From assembly GCF_001305295.1 (NCBI RefSeq), contig NZ_LJSI01000050.1, forward strand, positions 116,736 through 180,735: a DNA stretch of 64,000 nucleotides. Direction: 5' to 3'. A program made the translations under genes and the position numbers. This stretch comes from Neptunomonas antarctica. GTDB lineage: Bacteria > Pseudomonadota > Gammaproteobacteria > Pseudomonadales > Balneatricaceae. Positions 52,881-63,200 of the stretch are shown here, in pieces. How positions within the stretch are numbered: position 1 is the first letter of the stretch; every line of letters begins with the position of its first letter. The notes beneath the pieces were generated by a model. It was given only the letters and a program-made list of their open reading frames with translations. It searched no databases and was not told the DNA's origin.

Positions 52881-53585
52881 ATGGCAACGGTAACGTTGGA
52901 TCAAGTTAAGTTTGCCTGGAAGCCAGGAGCCCCGGTCATTGATATACCAAAATGTGAGATCCAAAGCGGTGAGCATATTTTTATACAAGGTCCATCAGGC
53001 AGCGGTAAAAGTACACTGCTTAATTTGCTGACGGGGCTGTTGTTACCGCAATCAGGGGAGATAAAGATCGCGGGTTGTTCTATAACCTCGCTTTCACCCT
53101 CTGAACGGGATCGTTTTCGGGCTGATCACGTGGGTTTTATCTTCCAAATGTTTAATCTGCTGCCTTACCTTTCGTTAAGAGATAATGTCATGCTGGCGTG
53201 TCGCTTCTCTACGTTACGTAAGCAGCGTGCCATTGCACAAGCAGGGAGTGTTGCGCAAGCAGCGGATCAGCTGTTGATTGAGTTGGGTTTGGAAAAACAG
53301 TTAAGCAAGCGGTTGCCCGTCGCAGAACTATCGGTAGGGCAGCAGCAGCGAGTGGCGGTGGCTCGTGCTTTAATTGGTTCCCCCGATGTGCTGATTGCTG
53401 ATGAACCTACATCGGCATTAGACCGCACGACGCGCGATACCTTTATACAGTTATTACTTAAAGAGGTGTCCCAGCGCAACAGTACCTTGTTATTGGTGAG
53501 CCATGATGACACCTTGAGTCCGTTTTTTGATCGAACGCTTTCGCTACATCAGATTAATTGTGCAGGAGCCTCTGATGCTATTTAA
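52881..53585 (+). CDS. ABC ATPase, LolD-like, of the zrg operon
   Basis: About 234 residues with Walker A GPSGSGKST, Q-loop FIFQMFNLLPYLS, signature LSVGQQQRVAVARALI, Walker B VLIADEPTSALD and switch His in LLVSHDD. The subfamily is LolD/MacB. The signature reads LSVGQ rather than LSGGQ, which is tolerated in this group. The start at 52881 follows AGGA; 52875 would be too close to it. It partners the FtsX-type permease that overlaps its 3' end. Confidence 0.87.
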   Translation: MATVTLDQVKFAWKPGAPVIDIPKCEIQSGEHIFIQGPSGSGKSTLLNLLTGLLLPQSGEIKIAGCSITSLSPSERDRFRADHVGFIFQMFNLLPYLSLRDNVMLACRFSTLRKQRAIAQAGSVAQAADQLLIELGLEKQLSKRLPVAELSVGQQQRVAVARALIGSPDVLIADEPTSALDRTTRDTFIQLLLKEVSQRNSTLLLVSHDDTLSPFFDRTLSLHQINCAGASDAI

Positions 53586-54831
53586 CCTTGCGCTGGCGAG
53601 CAGTTGGAGCCGTCGTCATACCTTGTTTTTTGTTGTGCTGACGATAGCGCTCAGTGTTGCATTACTGATGGGTGTTGAAAAAATCCGGACAGAAGTCCGC
53701 GATAGTTTTAACCGCTCTGTTTCTGGCACCGATTTAATTGTTGGCGCCAGAGGAGGTGAGCTGCAGTTAATTCTATACTCTATTTTTCATATTGGTCAGG
53801 CCTCCAATAATATTAGCTGGGCAAGTTTTGAGTTGATTAAGAGCAATAAAAACGTTGCCTGGGCCGAACCTATCTCTCTGGGGGACTCTCACAAAGGGTT
53901 TCGGGTAGTGGGGACGTCATCGGGTTTCTTTGAGCATTATCAAACAGGGCAGCAGCAGCCCTTAGTTTTTCAGAAAGGTATGGCTTTTAATGATCTGTTT
54001 GATGCCGTTGTCGGAGCCGATGTGGCGCGTCAACTTGGCTACCAGACAGGCAGTCGTATTACGCTTTCGCATGGCATAGGTAGCGCTAGTTTTTCTGAGC
54101 ACGATGATCGGCCTTTTAGCGTAGTGGGAGTATTGAAATCGACGGGTACGCCTATCGATCAATCGGTGTTTATTAGTTCTGAGGCGATTGTAGCCATTCA
54201 TGATGGCTGGCAATCGGGTAGCCGTATACGCGGGCAGCAAGTGTCTATAGAGGAGGTGAGAAAAAAAGTACTGCAGCCTAAAGAGCTGACAGCCATGTTA
54301 GTGGGGATGAAATCAAAATTAAGCACTTTTCATTTGCAGCGCCAGATTAATAATTATAAAGCCGAGCCTTTGCAGGCGGTACTACCGGGCGTAGCGTTGC
54401 AGCAATTGTGGCAGCTGATTAGGGTGGCTGAAAATGCATTGCGGCTGGTATCAGGCGCGGTAGTGCTGGCAGGGTTGATTGGTATGTTGGCCGTATTACT
54501 TACCAGTTTGGGAGCACGCCGAAAAGAGATGGCGATTTTACGTTCAATCGGTGCCCGGCCCTGGCATATCATCATCTTGTTGGTATTCGAATCTACGTTG
54601 CTGAGCGTAATTGGAACCTTGATTGGGGTCTTACTGTCTATTGGCATTCTGATATTGGCTAAGCCAGTATTAGAAAATCAGTTCGGACTATTTATTCAGT
54701 CAACCGGACAGTCGCTGGATGACATACCCTTGTTGGCAGGCGTTGTTTTAGCCGGCGCGGCGACAGGATTGTGGCCGGGTTATCGGGCTTATCAAATGAC
54801 AGCCGCTGATGGTTTAACGGCACGGTGTTAA
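53575..54831 (+). CDS. FtsX/MacB-type ABC permease of the zrg operon
   Basis: About 418 residues. One N-terminal helix (LFFVVLTIALSVALLMGV), a long periplasmic domain, and three C-terminal helices (VSGAVVLAGLIGMLAVLLTSLG, IIILLVFESTLLSVIGTLIGVLLSIGIL, PLLAGVVLAGAATGLWPGYRAY). GGAG precedes the start at 53575, which overlaps the ATPase gene by 11 nt. Gene order and the Zur box indicate a role in zinc-responsive envelope transport; substrate unproven. Confidence 0.86.
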   Translation: MLFNLALASSWSRRHTLFFVVLTIALSVALLMGVEKIRTEVRDSFNRSVSGTDLIVGARGGELQLILYSIFHIGQASNNISWASFELIKSNKNVAWAEPISLGDSHKGFRVVGTSSGFFEHYQTGQQQPLVFQKGMAFNDLFDAVVGADVARQLGYQTGSRITLSHGIGSASFSEHDDRPFSVVGVLKSTGTPIDQSVFISSEAIVAIHDGWQSGSRIRGQQVSIEEVRKKVLQPKELTAMLVGMKSKLSTFHLQRQINNYKAEPLQAVLPGVALQQLWQLIRVAENALRLVSGAVVLAGLIGMLAVLLTSLGARRKEMAILRSIGARPWHIIILLVFESTLLSVIGTLIGVLLSIGILILAKPVLENQFGLFIQSTGQSLDDIPLLAGVVLAGAATGLWPGYRAYQMTAADGLTARC

Positions 54832-54874
54832 AGACTGTGTCATTATTTAATAGATAGCATGTAGGGTATTTTTA

Positions 54875-55423
54875 ATGCAGACGCTCCGATCACTTTTTAT
54901 CCTGTTCACTTTGTCCGTTTTATGGGTTACTACCTATGTTCACGCGGGTAACCAGAAACTCAATGGCGAAACAATAGAGCAAATCGAGTGGGAGCAACTG
55001 ATGCCTGCTGATTATTCATTGGATGGATTATTTGAGGGTCGCGATCTTGGGGCGCTGGATGATCTGGATCCTAAATCGGCTCTGCTAATGGATGAGCTGC
55101 AGCAGGCATTACAGTCGGCGCCTGTTGTGCCTGAAATGAACGGCAAAATGATACGTATTCCAGGTTTTGTTGTCCCCGTCGAGGGTGAAGACCAAAATGT
55201 ATATAAGTTTTTTCTGGTTCCATACTTCGGTGCTTGCATTCATGTGCCGCCGCCGCCCTCTAACCAGATCATCTATGCGCATTACGAGCCAGGTGTGAAG
55301 GTAGAGAGCCTTTATGATGCCATCTGGATTACTGGAAAACTCAAAACTGAGACATTCAGTCATGAACTGGCTTCATCGGGCTACAGTATAGAAGTGTTTC
55401 GCATTGAGCCTTATGATGAGTAG
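54875..55423 (+). CDS. DUF3299 periplasmic protein of the zrg operon
   Basis: 182 residues with a signal peptide (MQTLRSLFILFTLSVLWVTTYVHA). The body (IEWEQLMPADYSLDG, KMIRIPGFVVPVEGEDQNVYKFFLVPYFGACIHVPPPPSNQIIYAHYEPG) is DUF3299. This family accompanies ZrgA and the ABC pair in zinc-regulated loci. The conserved Cys-Ile-His within GACIHVPPPP could bind metal (inference). It ends the operon. Confidence 0.82.
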   Translation: MQTLRSLFILFTLSVLWVTTYVHAGNQKLNGETIEQIEWEQLMPADYSLDGLFEGRDLGALDDLDPKSALLMDELQQALQSAPVVPEMNGKMIRIPGFVVPVEGEDQNVYKFFLVPYFGACIHVPPPPSNQIIYAHYEPGVKVESLYDAIWITGKLKTETFSHELASSGYSIEVFRIEPYDE

Positions 55424-55547
55424 GTCGGGGTACAAGAGGGCGTGAGGCATTTTAATGCACTTTTAACTATGCAACTTTCCTGAAGTAACATGCCTGTAAT
55501 TGATTTAGCACGTGGTCGATTAAATGTGTGTGTGGAAAGAGCTATAT

Positions 55548-55835
55548 TCAATTTTCTTCGACGGGGTCTGGAGTACGTGTTTTGCGTGTCTTTTTAACAG
55601 TTATTATTGGCCTATTGTTATCTAGAGGTGCTCTTCCTGGTATGAGTGTTTGACGTGTTTTTGAGCGGACAAATTCCATACCTTCTCTGAGCAATTTCGC
55701 CTGTTCTATTGCACCAACCGCCTCAGACTGTTTAATCTGGATTGAAGAGGGTTCATAGAACGAACCCTCTTCGACGATAATCGTAAACCCAGATTCATGG
55801 ATTACATAATTTGACTCTTTTTTCCATTCCAACAT
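55548..55835 (-). CDS. Small hypothetical protein
   Basis: About 95 residues starting at 55835 after GAAGG. The sequence (MLEWKKESNYVIHESGFTIIVEEGSFYEPSSIQIKQ, EAVGAIEQAKLLREGMEFVRSK) is soluble, with a basic proline-containing tail. I do not recognise a family. It lies between the zinc operon and a scar region carrying an attC-like element and a broken tnsA gene, so it may be a transferred cargo gene. Confidence 0.45.
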   Translation of the reverse strand: MLEWKKESNYVIHESGFTIIVEEGSFYEPSSIQIKQSEAVGAIEQAKLLREGMEFVRSKTRQTLIPGRAPLDNNRPIITVKKTRKTRTPDPVEEN

Positions 55836-56092
55836 AAAAACCTTCATTCGTTTGATGCATATAAAGCTGTTGCACTTTGGTTGTTCCAAAATGAGTTTTG
55901 CTTAAATTTTTTTGTGAGAATTTTTATGTAAAATATAAACTCCGTTGTCGAATCTCACGTAGCTTGAACTAGAAAAACCCCATAACATCGGCTATTTCAC
56001 TCTATGTTAGAACGGGGGGGAGAAGGGTCTAAATCTTACATAGCATGAAATATATGGCAGGAATTCTGATATAAGATGAAATGACCTCGAAG

Positions 56093-56178
56093 GTCAGCTT
56101 TCGACCTCAAGCTGACATTAACGCCTTGCTCAGCGGCAGCTTTAGCTGTCCAACACCCGAGGCGCAGCTTGTTATATG
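56093..56178 (-). repeat. attC-like (integron recombination site) element
   Basis: Read on the minus strand, the piece 56178-56117 starts with TATAACAAGC and ends with AGGCGTTAAT, the usual outline of an integron attC (R''-AAC ... GTT-R'). Its centre (56151-56135) folds into GGACAGCT / AGCTGCC with an unpaired base. Just beside it GTCAGCTT and AAGCTGAC (56093-56116) form another hairpin. No integrase and no second site were seen, so it may be solitary or decayed. Confidence 0.4.
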
Positions 56179-56341
56179 CGAAACTGAGTAATGCACTTTT
56201 TAAGCAACTCAACGGAACAGTTAAAGTTGCCTTGTTGCCCTTGAATTGCATAGGACCACTTATCACCGTGAAACAAATTATTTCTATTGTGTGTCACTCG
56301 CAGGGGGCATAAGACCGGTTTGACGGTGTTTCTGTGAATAG

Positions 56342-56377
56342 CACAGATAAATGAGCCACTTCTAACATAGATAAATG
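56342..56377 (+). repeat. Direct repeats upstream of the tnsA remnant
   Basis: CACAGATAAATG (56342-56353) and CATAGATAAATG (56366-56377) differ at one base and are 24 bp apart. Repeats of this spacing occur at ends of Tn7-like elements as transposase-binding sites, which fits the tnsA remnant 95 nt downstream. Confidence 0.4.
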
Positions 56378-56471
56378 CATTGCCGTTTGCACCGTAAGTC
56401 TGTGTGATTTTAACTAGGAATCTGCATAAGTTATATTTTCATAGTGAAACTACGAAGATGGTGGCAATGCT

Positions 56472-56755
56472 ATGTATCGACGTAACCTTAAACATTCCTG
56501 CGTAAAAAACCTTTTTAAGTTTGCCTGTCTTAAAATGGATAGCGCTATGACCGTTAAATCCGGCCTAGAGTTCGACACCTGCTTTCACTTTGAATATTCA
56601 CCCGATGTTATTTCTTTCGCGGCTCAGCGTGAAGAGTTTTACTATGGGTTTTTGGGCAAAGAATTATCTTATGCGCCAGGTTTTTTGTGGTTGATAGGGT
56701 AGTTCGTCAAACACCTACTAACAGGTTGGCTGACCCTGTTTCCATAGGCAGTTAG
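56472..56755 (+). pseudogene. TnsA-like heteromeric transposase endonuclease, N-terminal remnant
   Basis: The frame encodes MYRRNLKHSCVKNLFKF, then LEFDTCFHFEYSPDVISFAAQ and EEFYYGFLGKELSYAPGF, which match the N-terminal part of TnsA endonucleases of Tn7-like elements. The in-frame stop is at 56700-56702, while intact homologues are over 200 residues long. After a run of six T (56681-56686) a +1 frame continues as FFVVDRVVRQT until 56755, as expected after a frameshift. tnsB, tnsC and the rest of the element are missing. Confidence 0.65.
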
Positions 56756-56799
56756 TTAATAGTAGGGCCGAATGAATCTTCATTTAGTATCAATGACAG

Positions 56800-57390
56800 T
56801 CAAAAACGAAGTGTATTTTTAATCGAATTCGATGCAATTTTCTTTGCTTTTTTAGAAGATAAATCGCCGATAGCGATGCGACCTATTAGGCCTTCATAGA
56901 GCGCAATGATAAATGTCGAAAGCTCATCAGCAGTCATTTCTTGCATAATTTCGCCTTTCACCTGACCAGTATTAATAGTTGCTTCGAGAGCTGCTTTTAA
57001 CATGGCATTATTATGCCCAACCATTTCTTTTATCTGAATGTTTCGACAAGCTTCGGCGAAAATCTCAGTTCCTAAAATTGCTTCTTTGAGCGGAGTGTTT
57101 CCGACGATGTCTAAAACAAACTGGGTGACTGCATCTAGCGCATTATCTTTTTTTTGTAAGCGACCCACTAAGAAATGTATATCTGTCATTTCTTCAGTAG
57201 AAATGGCTTCTACAATACTTTCTTTCGAAGGGAAGTAGTGATATACGCCACCTGAACTGATGCCTGATCCATCAATAATTTGGCGCATTGAGGTTTGATG
57301 AAATCCATGTTGTATAAAACATTTTTTAGAGGCGTTAAGTATTTGTGAGCGCATTTTTGCTTCTTTCACGTTGTCTTTTGGCCTAGCCAT
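56800..57390 (-). CDS. TetR-family regulator of the RND efflux operon
   Basis: About 196 residues; AGGA stands upstream of the start MARPKDNVKEAKMRSQILNAS. The helix-turn-helix is NASKKCFIQHGFHQTSMRQIIDGSGISSGGVYHYFPSKESI. It is divergent from the outer-membrane/adaptor/RND genes. The palindrome at 57415-57426 lies in the shared promoter region, and a second copy lies at 63419-63430, so this protein is the likely repressor of both units (inference). Confidence 0.88.
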   Translation of the reverse strand: MARPKDNVKEAKMRSQILNASKKCFIQHGFHQTSMRQIIDGSGISSGGVYHYFPSKESIVEAISTEEMTDIHFLVGRLQKKDNALDAVTQFVLDIVGNTPLKEAILGTEIFAEACRNIQIKEMVGHNNAMLKAALEATINTGQVKGEIMQEMTADELSTFIIALYEGLIGRIAIGDLSSKKAKKIASNSIKNTLRF

Positions 57391-57410
57391 TAATAAATTC
57401 CTGTTGTTTG

Positions 57411-57426
57411 CAGAACGAACGTTCGG
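57411..57426. promoter_or_regulatory. TetR operator ACGAACGTTCGG, copy 1
   Basis: CAGAACGAACGTTCGG contains the palindrome CGAACGTTCG. It lies between the tetR gene (start 57390) and the efflux operon. The 15-base word CAGAACGAACGTTCG recurs exactly at 63415-63429. Confidence 0.72.
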
Positions 57427-57534
57427 TATTGTGAGGAGTACATCAAGTGTAGTCAAGCATCATGCTGTTTATGCTTGGCCGAAATATTACTCTTATAAGC
57501 AGAAGTGACAATGGTCGTAATAAAAAAGGTAAGT

Positions 57535-58941
57535 ATGAGTGCTGCTGTTTTTGTCAGGTTAATAACTCTCGGACTAGGAATAGGGCTAACGGGTTGCTCG
57601 ACCCTTCTACCCGAAATTAATAAACCGGAGCAAGCTTACCTTGATATACCTGTTAAGTGGCAAATAGAGAGCGTTGATCAACCTATTATTGAAAAGCCAT
57701 TTTTGAATAGTGTATCTGGGCTTTTAATGCAATCCAAACTAACTTCTCTCATAAAAGAAGCACTTGATCACAACCCAGATCTTAATCAGTTGGCATTGGA
57801 GGTTCAGGCATCTGGATTGCTGTTAAAGCAAGTCAGCGCTAAGCGTGTGCCAACTCTAGACTTGGTAATGAATGCCTCTAAAAATAGACGTTTTGAAAAT
57901 ATAACCAATAGCTATGAGTTCGGTTTAAACGTTGCTTGGGAAATTGACTTATGGGGACAACTAGCAGATTTAGAAAGTGCCACGGAATCTGATTTTACTG
58001 CTCAGAAATGGGAATACACGGCTGTCCGAAATTTGATCGCCATGTCAGTTGTACGCCTCTGGCTTGAAGGGTGGGCATTAAGTGAAATCCAAAGAATTGA
58101 GCAGCGTTATTTGGGTTCGTTGAATAATGTTGAAAAACTTGTACTGGAAAGTTACCGGGATGGACTAGTACAGCTAGCAGATCTATCAGCTATTAGGGTC
58201 CAACAGGAAAGCACTCGATCAGATATGATTGCTACGATTGAGTTGATTTCACGTAACCATCGCGAAATGGAATTACTCTTAGGGCGTGCGCCATCGGCAG
58301 ACTCGCTCATTGATGTAAATGAACTTCCTGAAATTATGATGCCTCCGACCATATTGCCTGCCAAGGTAATTGCTCAACGTCCAGATATACAGGCTGCGTT
58401 CTACCGTTTGAAATCAAACTACGCAAACAGGTTCGCACAGTATAAAGCACTCCTCCCATCTATCAATATTAACGGAAGTCTCAGTAAGGTAGGTGATTCT
58501 GCATCATTGAATCAGATTTTTGGCAGTGACATTGTCTGGTCACTTGTCGGTGGAGTAGCGCAACCGTTGTTCAATTCAGGAAGCTTACGGGCACAGGCTG
58601 AGGCGTCTTCAGCTACCGCGGAAGCATCATGGTGGGCATATCGCAAAACTGTACTTACCAGTCTACAAGAAGTTGAGAATGCTCTGTTTATGGAACATTC
58701 GCTAGCGCAACAGTTAGATCGTTTAGCTAAGGTTCGATTAGAAGTTATGCAAATGAAAAGTATTAATGAAGAGAAATACAGAAGTGGTTTAGTCGATATT
58801 TTTGATCTCATTGAATCACGCTTAGCTGTTCTTGAAATAGACGCCCACATAATCCAGATGAAAGCCGCCCGAATGGACAATCGTATGTTATTGGCATTGG
58901 CAATGGGGTTTGGGTTGGAGGCTGCGAATGAAAACAAGTGA
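57535..58941 (+). CDS. Outer-membrane efflux lipoprotein, NodT/OprM family
   Basis: About 468 residues. The signal ends in a lipobox (LGIGLTGC), so the N-terminus is probably lipidated. The two repeated TolC-like halves are visible (LTSLIKEALDHNPDLNQLALEVQASG and AQRPDIQAAFYRLKSNYANRFAQYKALLPSININGSLSK, plus SLQEVENALFMEHSLAQQL). It forms the outer-membrane duct of the RND pump. AAGG precedes the start at 57535; an ATG at 57511 is an alternative. The next gene overlaps it by 14 nt. Confidence 0.87.
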   Translation: MSAAVFVRLITLGLGIGLTGCSTLLPEINKPEQAYLDIPVKWQIESVDQPIIEKPFLNSVSGLLMQSKLTSLIKEALDHNPDLNQLALEVQASGLLLKQVSAKRVPTLDLVMNASKNRRFENITNSYEFGLNVAWEIDLWGQLADLESATESDFTAQKWEYTAVRNLIAMSVVRLWLEGWALSEIQRIEQRYLGSLNNVEKLVLESYRDGLVQLADLSAIRVQQESTRSDMIATIELISRNHREMELLLGRAPSADSLIDVNELPEIMMPPTILPAKVIAQRPDIQAAFYRLKSNYANRFAQYKALLPSININGSLSKVGDSASLNQIFGSDIVWSLVGGVAQPLFNSGSLRAQAEASSATAEASWWAYRKTVLTSLQEVENALFMEHSLAQQLDRLAKVRLEVMQMKSINEEKYRSGLVDIFDLIESRLAVLEIDAHIIQMKAARMDNRMLLALAMGFGLEAANENK

Positions 58942-60220
58942 ACAAATTGATCAAGACCATAGACAAAAAGAAGAACAAAAAATGATATCGGATGAGAATG
59001 GTATGCAGGTGAATCCTCTAAATAAGCCCAAAGGTACTAAACGCTGGATTTTTATAGTAGCTGCGTTGTTTCTTATGGCAATGGTAGTGCTTTTTTTAGA
59101 TGAATTGGAACAACAAACGAAGGTGATCACTGGCAATAAAATTGCAACACTGCCTACTGTTTCCTATTTTACGGTCATTCCCGATTCCTATTCAGCTACG
59201 GTCAGAGTGTTGGCAGAGGCAAAGCCACGTTGGCGAACCGAAATAAAATCATTTGTCAGGGGGGAGATTATCTATATTTCTCCATCGCTTATCGAGGGCG
59301 CTGAGGTAAAAAAAGACGAATTATTATTGAAAATTAAAGACAGCACCTATCGAGCGATCTTAGAAGAAGCGAAGAATCGACTTAAACAAGCTGAGTTAGC
59401 GCTGTTACTTGCTCAACACCAGGCAAAGCAGGCACGGCGGAACTGGAGCAGAGCGGGTATCGAGGGGCAACCGGATTCATCGCTAACATTTCATGTTCCT
59501 CAAGTTGAAGTCGCGCAAGCTGAAGTTGATGCTGCTAGAGCCGCTCTGACAGAGGCAGAGGAGCAACTTAAGTATACTCAGCTAAGGGCTCCTTACGATG
59601 GTTTAATCACCCGTAAATTTATCAACCCAGGAGAGTCGCTTGAAATAGCCCAACCGGTTGCTGAAATAATGGATGTCAGCCACTTAGATATCCCCGTGAT
59701 GCTAGATAACAAGCAGTGGCAGCTACTGAGCAGACAATGGAAAGGCTTGCCTGCTAGCATCGTGAGTATTAATAGAGGGTTGAAATGGACTGCGGTTATT
59801 GAAAGAGAAGGTGGATTTATTGATAGCGTATCACGGTTGCGTCGGGTACATCTCACGTATAAGAATACGGCAGATGCCAGCCTTCCATTACTTCCAGGGG
59901 AGTTTGTTCGAGTAACACTGCCCGGCAATCGTTTCAATGACCTAATACGTGTTCCGCAAAGTGCGTACACCCGTGATGGTTTAGTGTGGTATGTAAATTC
60001 GGCAAATCAGATACAGCGATATCGGGTAAAACCGGCATTTACTGATGATCGCTATTTCTATATTCCCTCACCTAGCAGTGATAGTGAAAATGAAAGTGTT
60101 AAGCAAAATTCGTGGCATATCGTGGTAACACCTCTATCCAGTTACCTTCCTGGCATGAAAGTAGAACCTCATGAAATTTCTCCTCAAGAGATGGCTACAA
60201 TTCTGGGAGAAAGCAACTGA
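58928..60220 (+). CDS. RND efflux periplasmic adaptor subunit
   Basis: About 430 residues. A membrane anchor (WIFIVAALFLMAMVVLFL) follows an N-terminal hydrophilic stretch of about 40 residues. Then come the lipoyl halves (VRGEIIYISPSLIEGAEVKKDELLLKI and LRAPYDGLITRKFINPGESLEI) around a helical hairpin, and a C-terminal beta domain. GGAGG precedes the start. The cytoplasmic N-tail is longer than in most adaptors. It links the outer-membrane protein before it and the RND pump after it, with which it overlaps by one base. Confidence 0.88.
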   Translation: MKTSEQIDQDHRQKEEQKMISDENGMQVNPLNKPKGTKRWIFIVAALFLMAMVVLFLDELEQQTKVITGNKIATLPTVSYFTVIPDSYSATVRVLAEAKPRWRTEIKSFVRGEIIYISPSLIEGAEVKKDELLLKIKDSTYRAILEEAKNRLKQAELALLLAQHQAKQARRNWSRAGIEGQPDSSLTFHVPQVEVAQAEVDAARAALTEAEEQLKYTQLRAPYDGLITRKFINPGESLEIAQPVAEIMDVSHLDIPVMLDNKQWQLLSRQWKGLPASIVSINRGLKWTAVIEREGGFIDSVSRLRRVHLTYKNTADASLPLLPGEFVRVTLPGNRFNDLIRVPQSAYTRDGLVWYVNSANQIQRYRVKPAFTDDRYFYIPSPSSDSENESVKQNSWHIVVTPLSSYLPGMKVEPHEISPQEMATILGESN

Positions 60221-63200
60221 TGCACATGCTGACAAATTGGTTCATTCGAAATCCGGTTGCCGCTAACTTACTAATGGGGTTGATTCTAATTCTAGGCTAC
60301 CTGAGCGTTTCGGATATGCGCATAGAAGGGTTTCCTAAGATCCCACCTGACTCAGTGGGTATCTCTGTTTACTACCCTGGTGCGAATGCTGCCCAAGTCG
60401 ATGAGGCTATCTCTCAAAAGATTGAAAAGGCACTGGAGGGGTTGCCTGGAGCAAAGCGCATAATCAGTTTTTCTTCTGAATCCAGCGCCTATGTTCGGGT
60501 TAAAATGGATAATGGATACTCATTAGAGCGGCTTTTAGAAGATGTTAATACCCGAGTTAACAGCATAGCAACGCTTCCTCAATTGGCGGATAGACCGGTT
60601 ATCACTAGGGAAGCCTTCAACTTTCCTGCCTTGATTGTTCAGGTCTATGGAAACGTCGATACTGATGTATTGCAACGTATTGGAAAAGATGTAAAAGCAG
60701 AGCTGCTGGCCCGTCCCGAAATATCGAAAATCAGTAGTTGGGGAGAAGAAGTTGCTGAAGTAAGTATTGAGATTAGCCCGGAAAAGCTGGAATCTTATGG
60801 TCTTAGCTATGAAACAGTTGCCCACAAGATTAATCAAAGCTCACTGATCTACCGAACTGGAAAGCTCAGCACTTCGTCAGGCACTATTGTATTAAGGGCT
60901 GACCGTCAAGCATATCATTGGCAAGATTTTTCAAATATCCCCATCCTTGATTTAAGCGATGGATCACAGGTACTGCTTGGCGATATTGCTACGATAAAAG
61001 ATACCTTTGTTGAAACGGAGGGGCAGGTTAGATATAAGGGAACCTCGGCTATCGGTATGGAAGTTATTATCGACCGCAAAGGTAACTTGCTTGATGTCAG
61101 CAAGGTAGTCCATGAGGTGGTAAGTGAGCTACGTGAACAAACATTAGAGAACGTCAGTATCGATATATGGGCGGATCAAAGCAATTATATCTCTGATAGG
61201 CTTGCGTTATTGCGAAGCAATGCTTTCCAAGGGCTATTGATTGTGTTCGTCATACTGTCTCTCTTTCTCAATTTCAAGTTAGCGTTTTGGGTTGCTATGG
61301 GGATTCCCATCTCTATTGCTGGCACGCTATGGCTTATGGGGTGGGAACGGTTCGACTATTCTCTCAACGATATTACGACATTTGGCATGATCGTGGTGCT
61401 AGGTATCCTAGTTGACGATGCCATCGTAGTGGGTGAAAGTGTTTTCACAGAAAGAGGACGAATCAAAGACCCTATCAAAGGGACAGAAAAAGGGGTGGAA
61501 AAGGTAGCAACTGCCACCATTTTTGGTGTATTGACATCAGTTGCCGCGTTTTATCCTATGCTGCTGATAGACAACCCATTGGGGAAGGTGTTAGCTGGAT
61601 TCTCTGGGGTGGTTATTATTGCTTTGCTATTTTCACTTTTAGAAAGCAAGTTTATCCTTCCTGCTCATTTGGCGGGGATTAATCTGGAAAGCAAACAGCA
61701 GAACCATATCGTTGCCCGCTTATGGCAGCGTATTCGGCAAGCAGTAGATAATGCATTAAATTATGTTAACCATCAATGGTATCGACCTGCGCTTGAAAAG
61801 GCTTTGGTTCATCGTTATGCCACGCTGATTCTGTTCCTTTCACTGGCGGTGCTGGGTGTTGGTCTGGCAACGACAGGCACTGTTCGAACGACATTTTTTC
61901 CGGACGTGCCAGGAAGCATTATTACCGTTACGATGGAATTTGACCCCCAATCTCCCTACTCGATAACTCAGCGAAATGCTGCTTTTGTTGAAGCAATGGC
62001 CAAAGAAGTTAATCAGGAGGTGATGCGGGAGCATGGCATATCCCGCCCACCAATTGAAAAGATAATGACAGCTATAAACAACAAACAACGGGTTGAAATC
62101 TACGCGGAGTTAACACCAGAAAAATTACGAACAATTGGTACACTAGATCTTATTAAGCGATGGAGAGAAAAAGTGGGTCGGCTAGAAGCTGTCGATGTCA
62201 TTCATTTTTCTGGTTCGGATTCAACCGGAGGAGGATTTGCACTCACGCTCTTTGCCAAACATGAAGATGTTCTACAAAGCGGCGTTGATGCGGTGAGTAA
62301 GGCGCTCCGGAGCATTGAAGGCGTCTATGATGTAAGGGATGATCTCAAGGGAAGCGAACCTGAGATTTTCGCACGTTTGAAGCCTGAGGCGGGACGCTGG
62401 GGAGTCACAATTGAGCAGCTTGCAGCCTATGTCTCCGACCAGTATGGAGGGATGGAGGTTCAACGGTTTCAAAGAGATGGCGAGGAAATTAAAGTTCAAT
62501 TGCGAAACCCTAAGGAATGGCGAAACTCTATCGATGATTTGATGAATGGTAGGATTATGACGCCTCAAGGGGAGTGGCTACCAATATCAGCAGTCGCTGA
62601 GCTGGAATCAAGATATGTATCAGGTTCCATTTGGCGGCGAAACGGTGAGCGCGCAGCCATTATATATGCCAACTTGGACAAGTCCAAAGTTAGTCCGTCA
62701 GAGGTGATTAAAACACTCAAACAAGAGAAATTAATACAGCTGCAACAGGCCTACCCTGATCTGGAAATTAAACCAGCTGGCGAGCTCGAAGAGTCAGGTG
62801 AAATAACAGGGGGGCTAAAGAATGCCCTAATACTGGCACTCATTTTAATCTATGTATTGCTGGCAGTTCCGTTAAAAAGTTATAGCCAGCCATTTGTCAT
62901 TATGATCGTTATTCCCTTCGGGATCGCCGGGGCTATTGCTGGCCACTTTATCGCTGATATTCCTCTAAGTGTACTGTCATTTTTTGGAATGCTGGCCCTG
63001 ACCGGAATCGTGGTGAATGATAGCCTAGTGATGCTGACTACTTACAACCAATACCTAGAAGAAGGAATGCCGCGTCATCTGGCTTTGGTGGAATCTGGAT
63101 CATCAAGATTTCGTGCAATTCTGCTCACCACGGTAACCACCGTAAGCGGGCTGATGCCCTTGCTTACCGAAACGTCCGAACAGGCGCAGTATCTCATTCC

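Noticed and set aside
56036..56266. 76-codon reading frame on the minus strand
   Set aside because: It runs through the attC-like hairpins, has no ribosome-binding site and looks like noise of a structured site.
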